The notes below the pieces were generated by a model. The model was given only the letters and a program-made list of their open reading frames with translations. It was not told the DNA's origin and searched no databases. Below, piece after piece: positions 1 through 10,079 of a stretch of DNA of 64,000 nucleotides (within the stretch, counting starts at the first letter, position 1; every line of letters starts with the position of its first letter). The stretch covers positions 870,501 through 934,500 of the forward strand of contig OX387610.1 in the NCBI GenBank assembly GCA_947568835.1. Reading direction: 5' to 3'. This DNA is from Protonemura montana. Its lineage: Eukaryota > Arthropoda > Insecta > Plecoptera > Nemouridae. A program made the position numbers and the translations under genes.

Positions 1-160
1 GGAATAGTTCTGTGTACTTATAACAATCAGAATGGAATCTAGGAGTTCTGTGTACTTATAACAATCAGAACGGGGAGCTAAGAATTCTGTGTACTTATAA
101 CAGTCAGAATTGCAAGTGTAAACATTGGCTGGTGTACCCATAACAGTCCAGTCCTGATCA
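1..160. repeat. Degenerate tandem repeat, 38-39 bp unit
   Basis: The phrase TTCTGTGTACTTATAACA recurs at 8, 46 and 85 with small changes, and a fourth weaker copy (GGTGTACCCATAACAGTCC) follows near 132-150. The array probably continues left of the window. No coding potential is visible. Confidence 0.7.
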
Positions 161-439
161 AGTCTAGTCCAACTCCGTGATTTTACAAGATGTTATTCTG
201 CGACGACGACTGACGTGGAGGTCTTCTTACTGGCTTCGTACTGGCTACTCTGCTTGTTTGCCATCAAAAACAGGACTATTTATACTGGCAAGTGTTCGGC
301 TGCAGTTGACCACGTGTGTGAACACGTGCATTGGAATATTGAGTCAGACAACAACTCTTCCTAAGTTAACAAGAGATCACCTGGTGCACTCTGGTCTTTG
401 CGTTAAAAGTGGTTCTCAGCTGCTATGACGTTAACTGCA

Positions 440-830
440 TGTGAGTATAGAAAGGCAAGGGTGGCTGGTGACCATGGTGATTCCTATGCTAATGAAGGAA
501 ACAGTAGCTAACCATTGTTTTCAAGAATTAGGCCGGTGTACAGGCTCAACAAGGATGCAATCTATGATTGCATGGAGGTGGTTGTGAAATGAGAGTAATC
601 ACGAGGATTACATCGTGATAGCTGTACTTGCAAGTATTTATAAAGAATGCGTACGGAACTAGTAATAAATAATAATAAATCATTTTTATTCCTTTAGATT
701 ACATTATACATAATATAGGAACGTCAGTAAATAATGAAAGCACAGGCGCAAAATTACCATGATGTTGGTAAGCCCCAATATTCATTCACTCAACCCTACT
801 ATTCATTCATTCAAATAATTGACAAATATT
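440..830 (+). repeat. Dispersed repeat family A, 3' part
   Basis: The segment contains a motif around GCATGGAGGTGGTTGTGA (near 570), then AGGCGCAAAAT, and ends in ATTCATTCATTC. The same succession occurs on the minus strand at 8560-8790. Shorter copies of the end (CAGGCGCAAAATGA then GACGCGCCT then AAACCCC) lie at 990-1040, 1755-1800 and 18470-18520. The conserved end with a short tandem tail resembles the 3' end of a SINE or LINE; the class is inferred. Confidence 0.55.
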
Positions 831-1975
831 CGTCAATGGTAGAAAAACAGTGAGAGAAGAAAAACTTCTTAAGAACAATTGCAAATTGTTTGTCATTTAT
901 AAGAAATCTGATATTTCTTTAATCATATTTCTGATTTGAGCAATTCTTTTGTCTCACCTGAAAGTTTTACTTTTTATTGAAACTTTTTTACAGGCGCAAA
1001 ATTTTGACGCGCCTCTAAACCACGCCATTAATTCATTCTGTGTTTCTTGCTCATCTCTTTAATTGCATAAGGACGCACCTGAATTTTAAAAATGTTCATG
1101 AACTGAATATTGATTCCCAGAACAGAGCGATCCAGTTCCTTTGTCTGTCCGGTGCCTTTCCGTTACATCTTACCCTTCACCCCTTGTTTTCTTCCGTTTA
1201 CTGCCGTTTATTTTTTGTCCGTTGCAGATGGGTCCTTGGCAGGTAGCACGGGTCGGTGCTCGAGTTGATACGTCACCATGCCGTTGGTGCACTTGGAGTC
1301 TCGATCGGGTCCTCCGGGCGTGGCCTCCTCACGTCACATCAGCTGCTGGCTTCACTACGTGGTGCTGAGCAAGCAACGACTCTCCTGCTACATATCTGCG
1401 CACACCGTTATTTCGTGTGCCACATATGTCAAAATTTTCACGATTTGTCTCGTGGCGTTGTCCCGTCGTGTTACCGTTGAGTGTAGGTTGTAGGTAGAGA
1501 AACAACGTCAATGTTACAGTCTCTGCGTGAAAGATGGCCGCCAAATTACTACCTTACCGACAAAAATGCAGAGTACCGGAACATCACGTTAAGTGGAGCC
1601 ACTGTCGTATGAAATTTAATTTCAATATTTCTCGTAGGTTAACTCGCTTTTGAGACTTTTCATGCTCAAAAATGTCCATCGATGTTAACCTCAACGATTG
1701 ATACACACGTAACGATGATTCGTGTCTTTTTGTAGTGCTTTTAATTTTAACTCCCAGGCGTAAAATGATCTTGCAGCTGACGCGTCGTTAAACCCCACAA
1801 AATAACAACAATAATTGTTGCTGATTTTGTCCTTGTGTTTACAGACTTTCAACCGTCACCGAGGAGGATCGAGTTCAGTGGTGACAACAGAACAACCAGT
1901 CGTTACGTACGTTCTTCGAGCCTGCAACACAGCCGAGTCAAGACCAAACCACACTTCCCTTGCTTTGTTCTTTTC
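830..1975. other. No recognisable gene
   Basis: Only short ORFs without family resemblance are present. The stretch holds two short copies of repeat family A ends (990-1040 and 1755-1800). The part at 1140-1540 is less AT-rich than its surroundings, but no exon or domain could be recognised. Confidence 0.4.
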
Positions 1976-1978
1976 ACA

Positions 1979-2075
1979 ACCTACCCTTCACCTTATTAAC
2001 ATAACCTACCCTTCACCTTATTAACATAACCTACACAACCTACCCTTCACCTTATTAACATTACCTACATAACCT
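1979..2075. repeat. Short tandem repeat, CCTACCCTTCACCTTATTAA units
   Basis: Three near-identical copies of CCTACCCTTCACCTTATTAA, with short spacers such as CATAACCTACACAA, follow one another. No function is apparent. Confidence 0.75.
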
Positions 2076-2567
2076 ACATAGTATTATGTAGTATTATATT
2101 ACCATTTGATCATGTGTAAATATGTGTTGATTTTGAGAATTAGATTGATTAACATTTGCTGCTAGTTTTGGAAATGACTTTAAATAAAGAATGCAATTTT
2201 ACAAATGTCTGTTTTACTGGTGATTTATGATATGGTTGCAATAATTGTCTAAAAATGGAAAACAAATGTGGGTGTCAACAGGAATAGAATTTTAAGGGGA
2301 GTTGAAAATATTCCCCTGTTTTTTTTTGCTACAATTGAAATTGTGTGAGTTACTTTAGTTTCAATGTTTAAAATCAATATAGCGGCTGAAGTGTGATGTT
2401 ATCGCAAGATCCAAATAGACCATCGTATTCAGGGGTGCAAATTACTCCTTAGACCACAGTTTGGGTGAATCTTGAAAAATAAACGTAAGGGACTTGAACG
2501 TCCATTGAGTTTTATAATATTTTTTGATCAGAGATTCAAGTTACGGATTTTGACCCACGAGAGGTGC

Positions 2568-3788
2568 AATCAGGGGTAGAATTTCAAGGGGAGTTGATGC
2601 GCGATCAGGGGTAGAATTTCAAGGGGAGTTGATGCGCGATCAGGGGTAGAATTTCAAGGGGAGTTGATGCGCGATCAGGGGTAGAATTTCAAGGGAAGTT
2701 GTTGCGCGATCAGGGGTAGAATTTCAAGGGGAGTTGATGCGCGATCAGGGGTAGAATATCAAGGGGAGTTGATGCGCGATCAGGGGTAGAATATCAAGGG
2801 GAGTTGATGCGCGATCAGGGGTAGAATTTCAAGGGGAGTTGATGCGCGATCAGGGGTAGAATATCAAGGGGAGTTGATGCGCGATCAGGGGTAGAATATC
2901 AAGGGGAGTTGATGCGCGATCAGGGGTAGAATATCAAGGGGAGTTGATGCGCGATCAGGGGTAGAATTTCAAGGGGAGTTGATGCGCGATCAGGGGTAGA
3001 ATATCAAGGGGAGTTGATGCGCGATCAGGGGTAGAATATCAAGGGGAGTTGATGCGCGATCAGGGGTAGAATATCAAGGGGAGTTGATGCGCGATCAGGG
3101 GTAGAATTTCAAGGGGAGTTGATGCGCGATCAGGGGTAGAATTTCAAGGGGAGTTGATGCGCGATCAGGGGTAGAATATCAAGGGGAGTTGATGCGCGAT
3201 CAGGGGTAGAATATCAAGGGGAGTTGATGCGCGATCAGGGGTAGAATATCAAGGGGAGTTGATGCGCGATCAGGGGTAGAATATCAAGGGGAGTTGATGC
3301 GCGATCAGGGGTAGAATATCAAGGGGAGTTGATGCGCGATCAGGGGTAGAATTTCAAGGGGAGTTGATGCGCGATCAGGGGTAGAATTTCAAGGGGAGTT
3401 GATGCGCGATCAGGGGTAGAATTTCAAGGGGAGTTGATGCGCGATCAGGGGTAGAATATCAAGGGGAGTTGATGCGCGATCAGGGGTAGAATATCAAGGG
3501 GAGTTGATGCGCGATCAGGGGTAGAATATCAAGGGGAGTTGATGCGCGATCAGGGGTAGAATATCAAGGGGAGTTGATGCGCGATCAGGGGTAGAATATC
3601 AAGGGGAGTTGATGCGCGATCAGGGGTAGAATTTCAAGGGGAGTTGATGCGCGATCAGGGGTAGAATTTCAAGGGGAGTTGTTGCGCGATCAGGGGTAGA
3701 ATATCAAGGGGAGTTGATGCGCGATCAGGGGTAGAATTTCAAGGGGAGTTGATGCGCGATCAGGGGTAGAATTTCAAGGGGAGTTGAA
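2568..3788. repeat. 35-bp satellite array, about 35 copies
   Basis: The period is exactly 35 bp; a unit begins GATCAGGGGTAGAATTTC and ends AGTTGATGCGC. Two alternating variants (AATTTC and AATATC) are mixed along the array, and two units have GTTGTTGC instead of GTTGATGC, which suggests recent amplification with homogenisation. A diverged single copy lies upstream near 2281-2305, so the array probably grew out of the flanking repeat. The related sequence at 56.1-56.7 kb is on the opposite strand and is built of longer units. Confidence 0.95.
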
Positions 3789-4029
3789 TGCACATCCCTG
3801 TTTGATCCTGTGATGGGGACTTGCCACGTTTTTCTTGATTTCGCCTGGGTTGTAGACATGAAGTAAGTGCACACGTGTACGATGGGTGGCCTACCCAACA
3901 GGATTCACTGCTACATGGGATTTATTTATATCTCGTTTTATTAACTTCCTGCAAAAGGTAAATAAAGATGACAATTTTGTTAAGCAGTTTTTTTATTATT
4001 AATATTGGTATCAAGTTATTTATATACCA

Positions 4030-4300
4030 GTTGTTTGTTCCGTCAAGCTACTCCCCTCGTTGGCTGCATGGGAAGTTACTTCTCGACTTGGACATGGAAT
4101 AAGTACGGGGCTGGGTTCGTATCACCCCTAGTTCACTATTTAAATCTCAGAAACAATCACCAACCAAGATTGTTAGAGTATTTTCATGAAATTCACGCCA
4201 TCTCTCTTGGCGTCCGTTTGGCGGCGAGTGAATATCGCTCTCGTCCCGAGCGCCAGGATGCAGAGGGTCGCTGGTTCGAAGCCCGGGCTGCTGGATTGAA
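4030..4300 (+). repeat. Two tRNA-like modules in the element body
   Basis: The first module has an A-box-like TTGGCTGCATGG (near 4060) and a B-box-like GGGTTCGTATC (near 4112). The second ends in GGTTCGAAGCCCGGGC (near 4272). Both occur in the paralogous body at 49.68-49.95 kb. They look like tRNA-derived SINE heads; I do not consider them functional tRNA genes. Confidence 0.55.
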
Positions 4301-4439
4301 GCAGGTAAGTCACGTGTGTGTAAAACTGTTGGATATGTGTCGATCGTTACAGAGAAAACGTTGATCTCTTCTCCAAGGTGAACTCAGATACTCGCCAGCT
4401 GCTATTCAAGTACTTGTTATTTCCTCCATTGGACATATC

Positions 4440-5095
4440 GGCTCAGTAGCAGATTGGTCAGGTCACTTATCTAATTGGTCAGATCAAGTATGCCTGAGTT
4501 CAAATCCAGGCCGATGCACTTTTTGTTCTTCGTCGAAACTCTCAGCTTATCTAAAATTATTTCATTACACTGAAGTCGTATTCTGCAATTCATGTAGCTC
4601 TATTTTCCATTGCTTCATTCCTCATCTAATTGGCCGAGTGGAAAAGTCGCTTCTATTCAAAACACTCCGGGTTCGAATCCTGGCCGATCCACTTTTTGTT
4701 CTTCAGGAAGTAGCAACTGGGATTTGTTCTGAGAGAACAAATTGCATCAGGTGTTCGATAGCAAAACGATTTCATTTGTATAAGTCCTCATAGCGCAGAG
4801 GGATGGTCGGTAGATTGTAAGTGTGAGGTCTGCAGTTCACTGCCTGGCTCTTCCAAGTTTTGCCTGTCGTAGCCCTTTACCTGGAACTTAGATCAAGTGA
4901 AGGGACGGTGGAAGGATAATCCAAATTATAATTTTGAACCCTTTTTTTTCCCCAAGTCCAAAAACAAAGACATATATACAACTTCCACCACGTACTTACC
5001 GTCGGTCCAGCGTGGCCCAATCGCAACGTGTTAGCTTCGTAGCTGGGACAAGAATCCTGTTCCTGGGTTCGAATCCGGCCGATAACTTCGTTTTG
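4440..5095 (+). repeat. Cluster of four tRNA-like modules
   Basis: Module ends are seen at 4498-4520 (GAGTTCAAATCCAGGCCGAT), 4665-4690 (GGGTTCGAATCCTGGCCGAT), about 4830-4855 (weak B box) and 5068-5090 (GGGTTCGAATCCGGCCGAT). The 4630 module starts TTGGCCGAGTGGAAAAG, close to a Leu/Ser-type A box. Two are followed by the spacer CACTTTTTGTTCTTC. The mirrored copy at 54.96-55.80 kb also has four such modules on the other strand. Confidence 0.6.
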
Positions 5096-5507
5096 AATAC
5101 TGCTGGGGACAATTTTTCCTTTTTTTTTCGCGGGCAGGATCAGGGATAAGCGTTTTTTGAAAAACAAAGAACTGTTACAGCAAAATTTTGTTTTATTATT
5201 AACCACGGCAATGCATTTATTATCACAGGTAGCAACAAACCTGCATTTGAAAAAAACTACTCTCAACTAAGTTTTTTAAAATGCTAAGTGAAGAACAAAT
5301 CATTTTCCCGCAAGTTTGTGCCTGTTACTTTATCAAGGGTGAAGCAATCTCTGATCACAGTAAGAAACACAAAAATAAAGACAATTACTTTCACTTATAT
5401 AACTACCCTAACAATTATTGTTGGTAAACGTTGGGAAAATTAGTTGTTCTTTGCTTAGCATTCAAAAACACAGTTAAAAAGAGTTTTCTCAAAACTAATG
5501 GGTCATT

Positions 5508-5700
5508 CCATGTCAATTCAACCATTTTATTTGGAAAAGTGACTGTCACCTCACAGAAATCAATCAAACTTGGTAGGATGATGACCACAGCATTTCTATT
5601 GTTGAATAATTTTTTTGTTTGCCTCTGAGTCAAATAGTTCGCCCTGTACGGCCCAGAAACGGTGGCACGGCACTGAATTTTGTGGTGCACATCATTAAAC
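5508..5700 (+). mobile_element. Fragment with a transposon III-like terminus
   Basis: It starts GGGTCATTCCATGTCAA, almost the same as the terminus of transposon III (GGGTCATTCCATATCAA at 22610). It interrupts the repeat ending in TTCTCAAAACTAAT. No matching second end was found nearby, so this is probably a truncated non-autonomous copy of the same superfamily. Confidence 0.5.
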
Positions 5701-6400
5701 CTGACTAACTTTTATGTGAAATAAAAGTATGCTTACACTTAAAGTAGGCTTAGAGCAGACTTTCGTATATTTTTTCAAAATTTGTCTCGCACCATTCATG
5801 TGCAGTGGCATTCCGAACGTTAGCACTTTTCAGTGTTTTGGTTCGCTGTCCACGACGTTTGGGCTTCTAGATAACGACCCGTTAAAGATAACACTTTTAA
5901 CTTAATGAAAATTTAATAAAACATCACCAAAGAACTGGTTCAACTTATCTAAAAGTTTGGTGATGACGAACGCGCCAGTTTTTGAGATGCATTTTTTTCT
6001 AGATTAAATATGTGTAGTGGTTAAATCAGCACAACTAATAAAATTTTGATATTCCGATTCGATTCCAAAATCGTGAAAAAAAAAATCTCAAAAACTTTCG
6101 CGAATTCCATCACGAACCTCATCGACCCAACAATACCACCGGTCGACATTGTAGGGGACTAGATTTATTTCATTTCTCGTGGCCATTTTTTCCTCTCAGT
6201 TTAACCAAAGAGACATTTATTTTTATCTCGGGGTTGTTTACTCAAATTTGCAAAAATAATTATGTTTATTACAAATGTAGGAGCCATGTCTAGGTATTTA
6301 TTTCAAGTTTAATTTCAGCTCATAACACTTTCATCAGTAAATTACACGTGTTCTTTATTGAGATTTAATATTAATGCTCAGTTCTTACGTTTGGAAAGTG
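5700..6400. other. No recognisable gene
   Basis: AT-rich sequence without a convincing exon, RNA gene or repeat relationship to other parts of the window. Confidence 0.4.
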
Positions 6401-6405
6401 TCAGG

Positions 6406-6798
6406 CTACCCTAAAGTCAACTCGTCATTGAAATGCTCTCCTTTTTCAATTTGGGCTAAACGCATCTTTTTTATTTCAATATCAAGTTGAATTTCCTCGA
6501 GAGTTGCCTCGTAACGCAACTTTTTTATTTCAATATCCAGCTGAATTTCCTCGAGAGTTGCCTGCTTGATCCGCATGTAAATGTCGTGTTCTTTTAAAAA
6601 AGCTGTTCGTTGTGCGTCCGCCAAGTCTCGCTTCGTGTCAGCCAACTTCGAGAACCTCTCCGTACTTGCGAACAATGCCGCAGCTTGTTTAAGAGGAACT
6701 GCTGGTCGTCGTCGAGCAAGTAGCTTGTCAGGCAATGGGAAGACTCGCCTTTCAGTCCGCTGTATATCGTCATCACCTGTGATTCCAACAAATACCAA
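6406..6798 (-). CDS. C-terminal coiled-coil exon of a Harbinger-type Myb/SANT partner protein (partial)
   Basis: The open frame ends at a stop at 6406. It contains GITGDDDIQRT near its start and then a charged helix. The helix holds a perfect internal duplication: ATLEEIQLDIEIKK occurs twice, 18 residues apart, as expected for an expanded coiled coil. Similar C-terminal helices follow the Myb/SANT domain in the DNA-binding partner proteins of PIF/Harbinger transposons, as in the copy at 28.6-29.9 kb. The 5' exons with the DNA-binding domain were not found. The assignment is inferred from layout and composition; a host gene cannot be excluded. Confidence 0.45.
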   Translation of the reverse strand: MVFVGITGDDDIQRTERRVFPLPDKLLARRRPAVPLKQAAALFASTERFSKLADTKRDLADAQRTAFLKEHDIYMRIKQATLEEIQLDIEIKKLRYEATLEEIQLDIEIKKMRLAQIEKGEHFNDELTLG

Positions 6799-7054
6799 TC
6801 AAAGGAGTGCAGAGAGCCTGTTCAGTTCCTGAAGATGAACGTGCCAACACGTTTGAAATGTCTCAACTTTCGACAAGGCACTTTTTAGAGCCGAAAGACA
6901 GTCTTAAAAGAGCATGTACCGTCAAACACACAGTATCTATTGCTAATCAGATTTGATGTTGGTTAGTATTGATTGGTTGGTTACTGCAAATTAAGTAGCA
7001 TGCTTAGTGTATTTCAAAACGATGCATATTAATTCCGAGTCAAGAATGTCCATC

Positions 7055-7112
7055 CACTTCGGGGTTCAACCCGGGGTCCTTCAGATAGCAGACCACTGAG
7101 CTAAATGGACGA
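7055..7112 (-). repeat. tRNA-like module
   Basis: On the minus strand the segment reads GTCCATTTAGCTCAGTGG, then GACCCCGGGTTGAACCCCG, giving A-box and B-box-like motifs in tRNA spacing. No complete cloverleaf was found. It is interpreted as a tRNA-derived repeat. Confidence 0.5.
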
Positions 7113-7156
7113 TACTCTTTTGGCTTGGAGGATAATAGTTTAATAATTTAGTAGCC

Positions 7157-7250
7157 CTTTACTTAGCATTCAAAACCCAGTTGAAATAGTTTTTCCTAAA
7201 ACTAGTGCTAAGGATAAATCAAGTAGACATGAGTCTAAAAACCATCATAA
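7157..7250 (+). repeat. Dispersed repeat family C
   Basis: The run from AAAACCCAGTTGAAATAG to AGTAGACATGAGTCTAAA recurs inverted at 57706-57783. Partial copies lie at 9076-9130 and in the last 25 bases of the window. The related stretch at 5440-5507 is cut by the transposon III-like fragment. It may be a small non-autonomous element. Confidence 0.55.
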
Positions 7251-7314
7251 AGGATAAAAGTCTATCGGTTTTGTTCATTCACCAACAACATAAGCATTTT
7301 TTATATTTGTTAGA

Positions 7315-7990
7315 CTAACCATTGACCTCTGGAGTCTTTAGCAGATCATGCTTCCGTCTCTTCAGCTTGGTCGGTGAATACGTTATCCAATCTGATGGAG
7401 TGGAACGTTTAGTAACTGTAACAGAGCAAAAAAAAAATGAACCCTATTCACACCATAGTCTGAACGTAGTGTAAGAAATGCACCGGGGCAGCCAGTCAAA
7501 ATGCCATGTAGGCTGTCACTTACCATAAGGATCGTCATCCGCAGGCTCAGGATGGATTTCCAGTTTCGGTTTAACGTCGATGGTTGGGAAGTAATCTGGT
7601 GCTATGAAACAATGACTGGATGAGTATAGCAAGCCAAACAGAAGCTAACTTTAAGTCTCCGAAGCTGCAGACTTAGCAAGTTTTCCCAAACCATTTTTTT
7701 TTAAAAGTTTTATTGAGATGTTTAAGCTTATACTTACTTATGAACTCATTCTCGGTCTGGAGTAGGTTTTCCAAGTTTGGTTTCACGTCAACTGTTTGAC
7801 TGTGTTCTGGTGCTGCAAAAGATGATTGAAATAATGTTAGTAAAGACTTCAGTGCTTGTACAACAACAGGGTTTAATCATAGTATAACCACCAACTACAA
7901 TAGAGAAACATTACCAGGAATATGTGAGTCATAGCAGCAGTCATCAGGCAGCTTCTCCTCCTTAATCTTGAAGATCATTCCATCTGCCAT
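7315..7990 (-). CDS. Small four-exon gene of unknown function (109 aa)
   Basis: Exons on the minus strand are 7990-7915, 7812-7738, 7601-7524 and 7415-7315. All three introns are phase 1 with GT-AG ends, and the joined frame is 110 codons with stop TAG at 7317-7315. The ATG lies directly after an acceptor-like TTTTCCAG, so a 5' untranslated exon may exist. The first exon contains FKIKEEKLPDD, and IKEE fits the SUMO-acceptor consensus. Exons 2 and 3 encode look-alike modules (PEHSQTVDVKPNLEN and PDYFPTIDVKPKLEI), suggesting exon duplication. The last exon is basic (KLKRRKHD), a possible nuclear signal. No known domain is recognised. Reading frame and splice sites are intact, so it may be expressed; alternatively it is the tail of a longer gene. 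Confidence 0.6.
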
Positions 7991-8049
7991 CTGGAAAATA
8001 GAGCACTTTCAAAACAAAGCCAAGAGCCTTCTTTCCCAACAAACTAAAT

Positions 8050-8350
8050 TTATTTTATATTTTTTTTATTTATTACGGTTATTCAGCGTAGGCATGAAGA
8101 CATTGTCTGGTGGGTGAAGTAATAACATGAATGCAATACAATGGTCAAGTGGATGGGTATGATCTTCAATTGAGAAGCAGTAGGTAGGGTCTTCATCTTC
8201 TCTGCAGCCAGTTGGTTCCAGAGTCGACATGTCCTATCCAGGAACGAGTGCAGTCCGATGTTTGTCTTATAGCGCCATAGATTAAGTTTGAGGCTATGGT
8301 CATGCCGGGTGATTTTAGTTGAGAATGACCATAGCCCATCTAGGCCCTTA
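8050..8350 (-). pseudogene. LINE reverse-transcriptase C-terminal tail (remnant)
   Basis: A minus-strand frame contains GLHSFLDRTCRLWNQLAAEK, which has the pattern SFxxRTxxLWNxLP typical of the extreme C-terminus of insect non-LTR retrotransposon proteins. The rest of the ORF is absent, so this is a 5'-truncated copy. Confidence 0.6.
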
Positions 8351-8559
8351 ATAATAAACCTTATGGTACAATATTGATTTCAACTGCATGCTACTTTTAG
8401 CATAGATAAAAAAAAACCCTAACCAGTTCCTGAATCAAAACCAAACACTGCAACATGACCAAAACTTGTCATGGAACCTAAAACATAATTTGACTTTGAT
8501 AATGGTTCCGATTACGCTTTCTATAACTTGAAGCAAATTTCCTTGGCCAACTTGTCGAT

Positions 8560-8790
8560 ACCTATGATCACGATGTAATCCTTGTGATAACTCTTATGAC
8601 ACAGCCACCTCCATGCCATCATAAATTGCATTCTTGCTGAGCCTGTATTCCGGCCAGATTGGTGTTAGCTAATGGTGTCAGAGAGTATGATGATGATATG
8701 AATGAATGAATAGTGGGGTTTATAGGCGCGTCAACAGCGAGGTCATTTTGCGCCTGAAGCCTGCTTCCGCCATGTAGCCTATCACTGTCG
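8560..8790 (-). repeat. Dispersed repeat family A, inverted copy
   Basis: The reverse complement of 440-830 is recognisable: the CCACCTCCATGCCATCATA region near 8605, and the end GGCGCGTCAACAGCGAGGTC to TTTTGCGCCTG near 8724-8755, followed outward by GAATGAATGAATG. Confidence 0.55.
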
Positions 8791-9830
8791 AAGAACACCA
8801 AGGGGACCACTGGCTTAACGTCCCTTTCGAAAGACAACGCTAACAATAGGACTCCTCCACAAATCCGTTCTATCGAGAGGTTGATAAGAAAGGCAAGTGA
8901 AGTTTTTGAACAAACTTTCTTCCATTAACTGATCCAATGCCTGACTCAGCGCAGTGTCGTTAAACTTCAGTGATCTTATGAGAACCGGTGTTTCCAACTC
9001 GCCCACCAGTTCGGTATGATACTATAATGATCGGCCCCTACTAACTATAAAAACAATAGGTAACATATGATTGTTTTTAGACTCATGTCTACTTGATGTT
9101 CTATTGATAACCCAGTTCAAATAGTTTCTGTTAAAATATTTATCTATGATATAACCATTTTATTTCTTACTAGGTTCCAGCTGGTTCCAGTTTGGACTAG
9201 GGCTGAACCTGGCTGAACTGATCGCCAAGGAACTTGATGTTTGCAGATTTTGAAATTTTTTAATGATATAATTTTAAAGAGAACTTCTAATGGATAGAAC
9301 ATTACCTTGGAAGTGTGTAACCAATTGTATTCTAGAATCTTTCTTCTGCGACCGATAGAAGGAAGCTTTGAATAAGTTTAATCTCACTAACCTAACCTTC
9401 ACAAAAATCACATCAAAGCTTCTTACTGTGTCACTAGGTGGTGCTAGTGTTCATCGCTATCTTGTGTAAGGTTAGACTAGGTTGAGAACAAATACCGTAG
9501 AACAAAAACACAAAATATATTTGATTACTAATGCCTGCACCCGAGGTAATGATCTATTCATTGAAAGTTATAAGTTAATATTAAAGTTAAAGTTATTTAT
9601 CATTAAAATTAAAAGTTTTCTTATAAATTCTCTCATTATAAACATTCGTGAAATGAATGAAATAAATAGATGCTTGACAGTTGAGCAAGTTTGCCTCCAG
9701 TAGATTTGTAACCATATTATAACCCTAAAAGTAGCAAGCAATTGAAATTTATATTAAAAAATAAGATTTATTACTTAGCTAGTTAGGAAAGAAGGCTCGT
9801 GGTTTTTTTTTATAACAATCTATTTTCCAG

Positions 9831-10077
9831 ATGGTAGATGGAATAATCTTCAAGATTAAGGAGGAGAAGCTGCCTGATGACTGCTACCATGACTCCTATA
9901 TTCCCGGTAACGTTACTCTATTGTAGTTGGTGGTTATACTATGATTAAACCCTGTTGTTGTACAAGCACTCAACTCTTTACTGACATTGTCATCTTTTGC
10001 AGCACCAGAACACAGTCAAACAACTGACGTGAAACCTGACTCGGAAAACCTACTCCTGACAGAGAATGAGTTAATAA
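9831..10077 (+). pseudogene. Inverted partial duplicate of the four-exon gene (exons 1-2)
   Basis: Exon 1 (9831-9906, 76 nt) and exon 2 (10003-10077, 75 nt) have exactly the same lengths, phases and splice sites as those at 7990-7738 on the other strand. The intron is also clearly alignable, containing GTAGTTGGTGGTTATAC in both. Predicted residues differ slightly (MVDGIIFKIKEEKLPDD). No third or fourth exon follows within the next kilobase, so the copy is probably incomplete. Intron conservation argues for a recent DNA-level inverted duplication rather than retroposition. Confidence 0.7.
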
Positions 10078-10079
10078 GT

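Larger units (their letters stand above)
2280..5500 (+). mobile_element. Composite non-coding element with tRNA-like modules, left copy
   Basis: Order: the 35-bp satellite; a body (3790-4370) with the palindrome-like GGGTGGCCTACCC near 3886 and two tRNA-like boxes; four further tRNA-like modules (4440-5095); a T-run followed by CGCGGGCAGGAT (about 5122-5143); and an end section to about 5500. The same order occurs inverted at 54.54-56.87 kb, and the body occurs alone at 49.38-49.95 kb. No protein is encoded. It is probably a non-autonomous mobile element. True termini and target duplications could not be fixed by eye. Confidence 0.6.

Noticed and set aside
4440-5095. Cluster of functional tRNA genes
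   Set aside because: B boxes are good, but no complete cloverleaf with paired acceptor and anticodon stems could be found. The modules recur as parts of a dispersed element.
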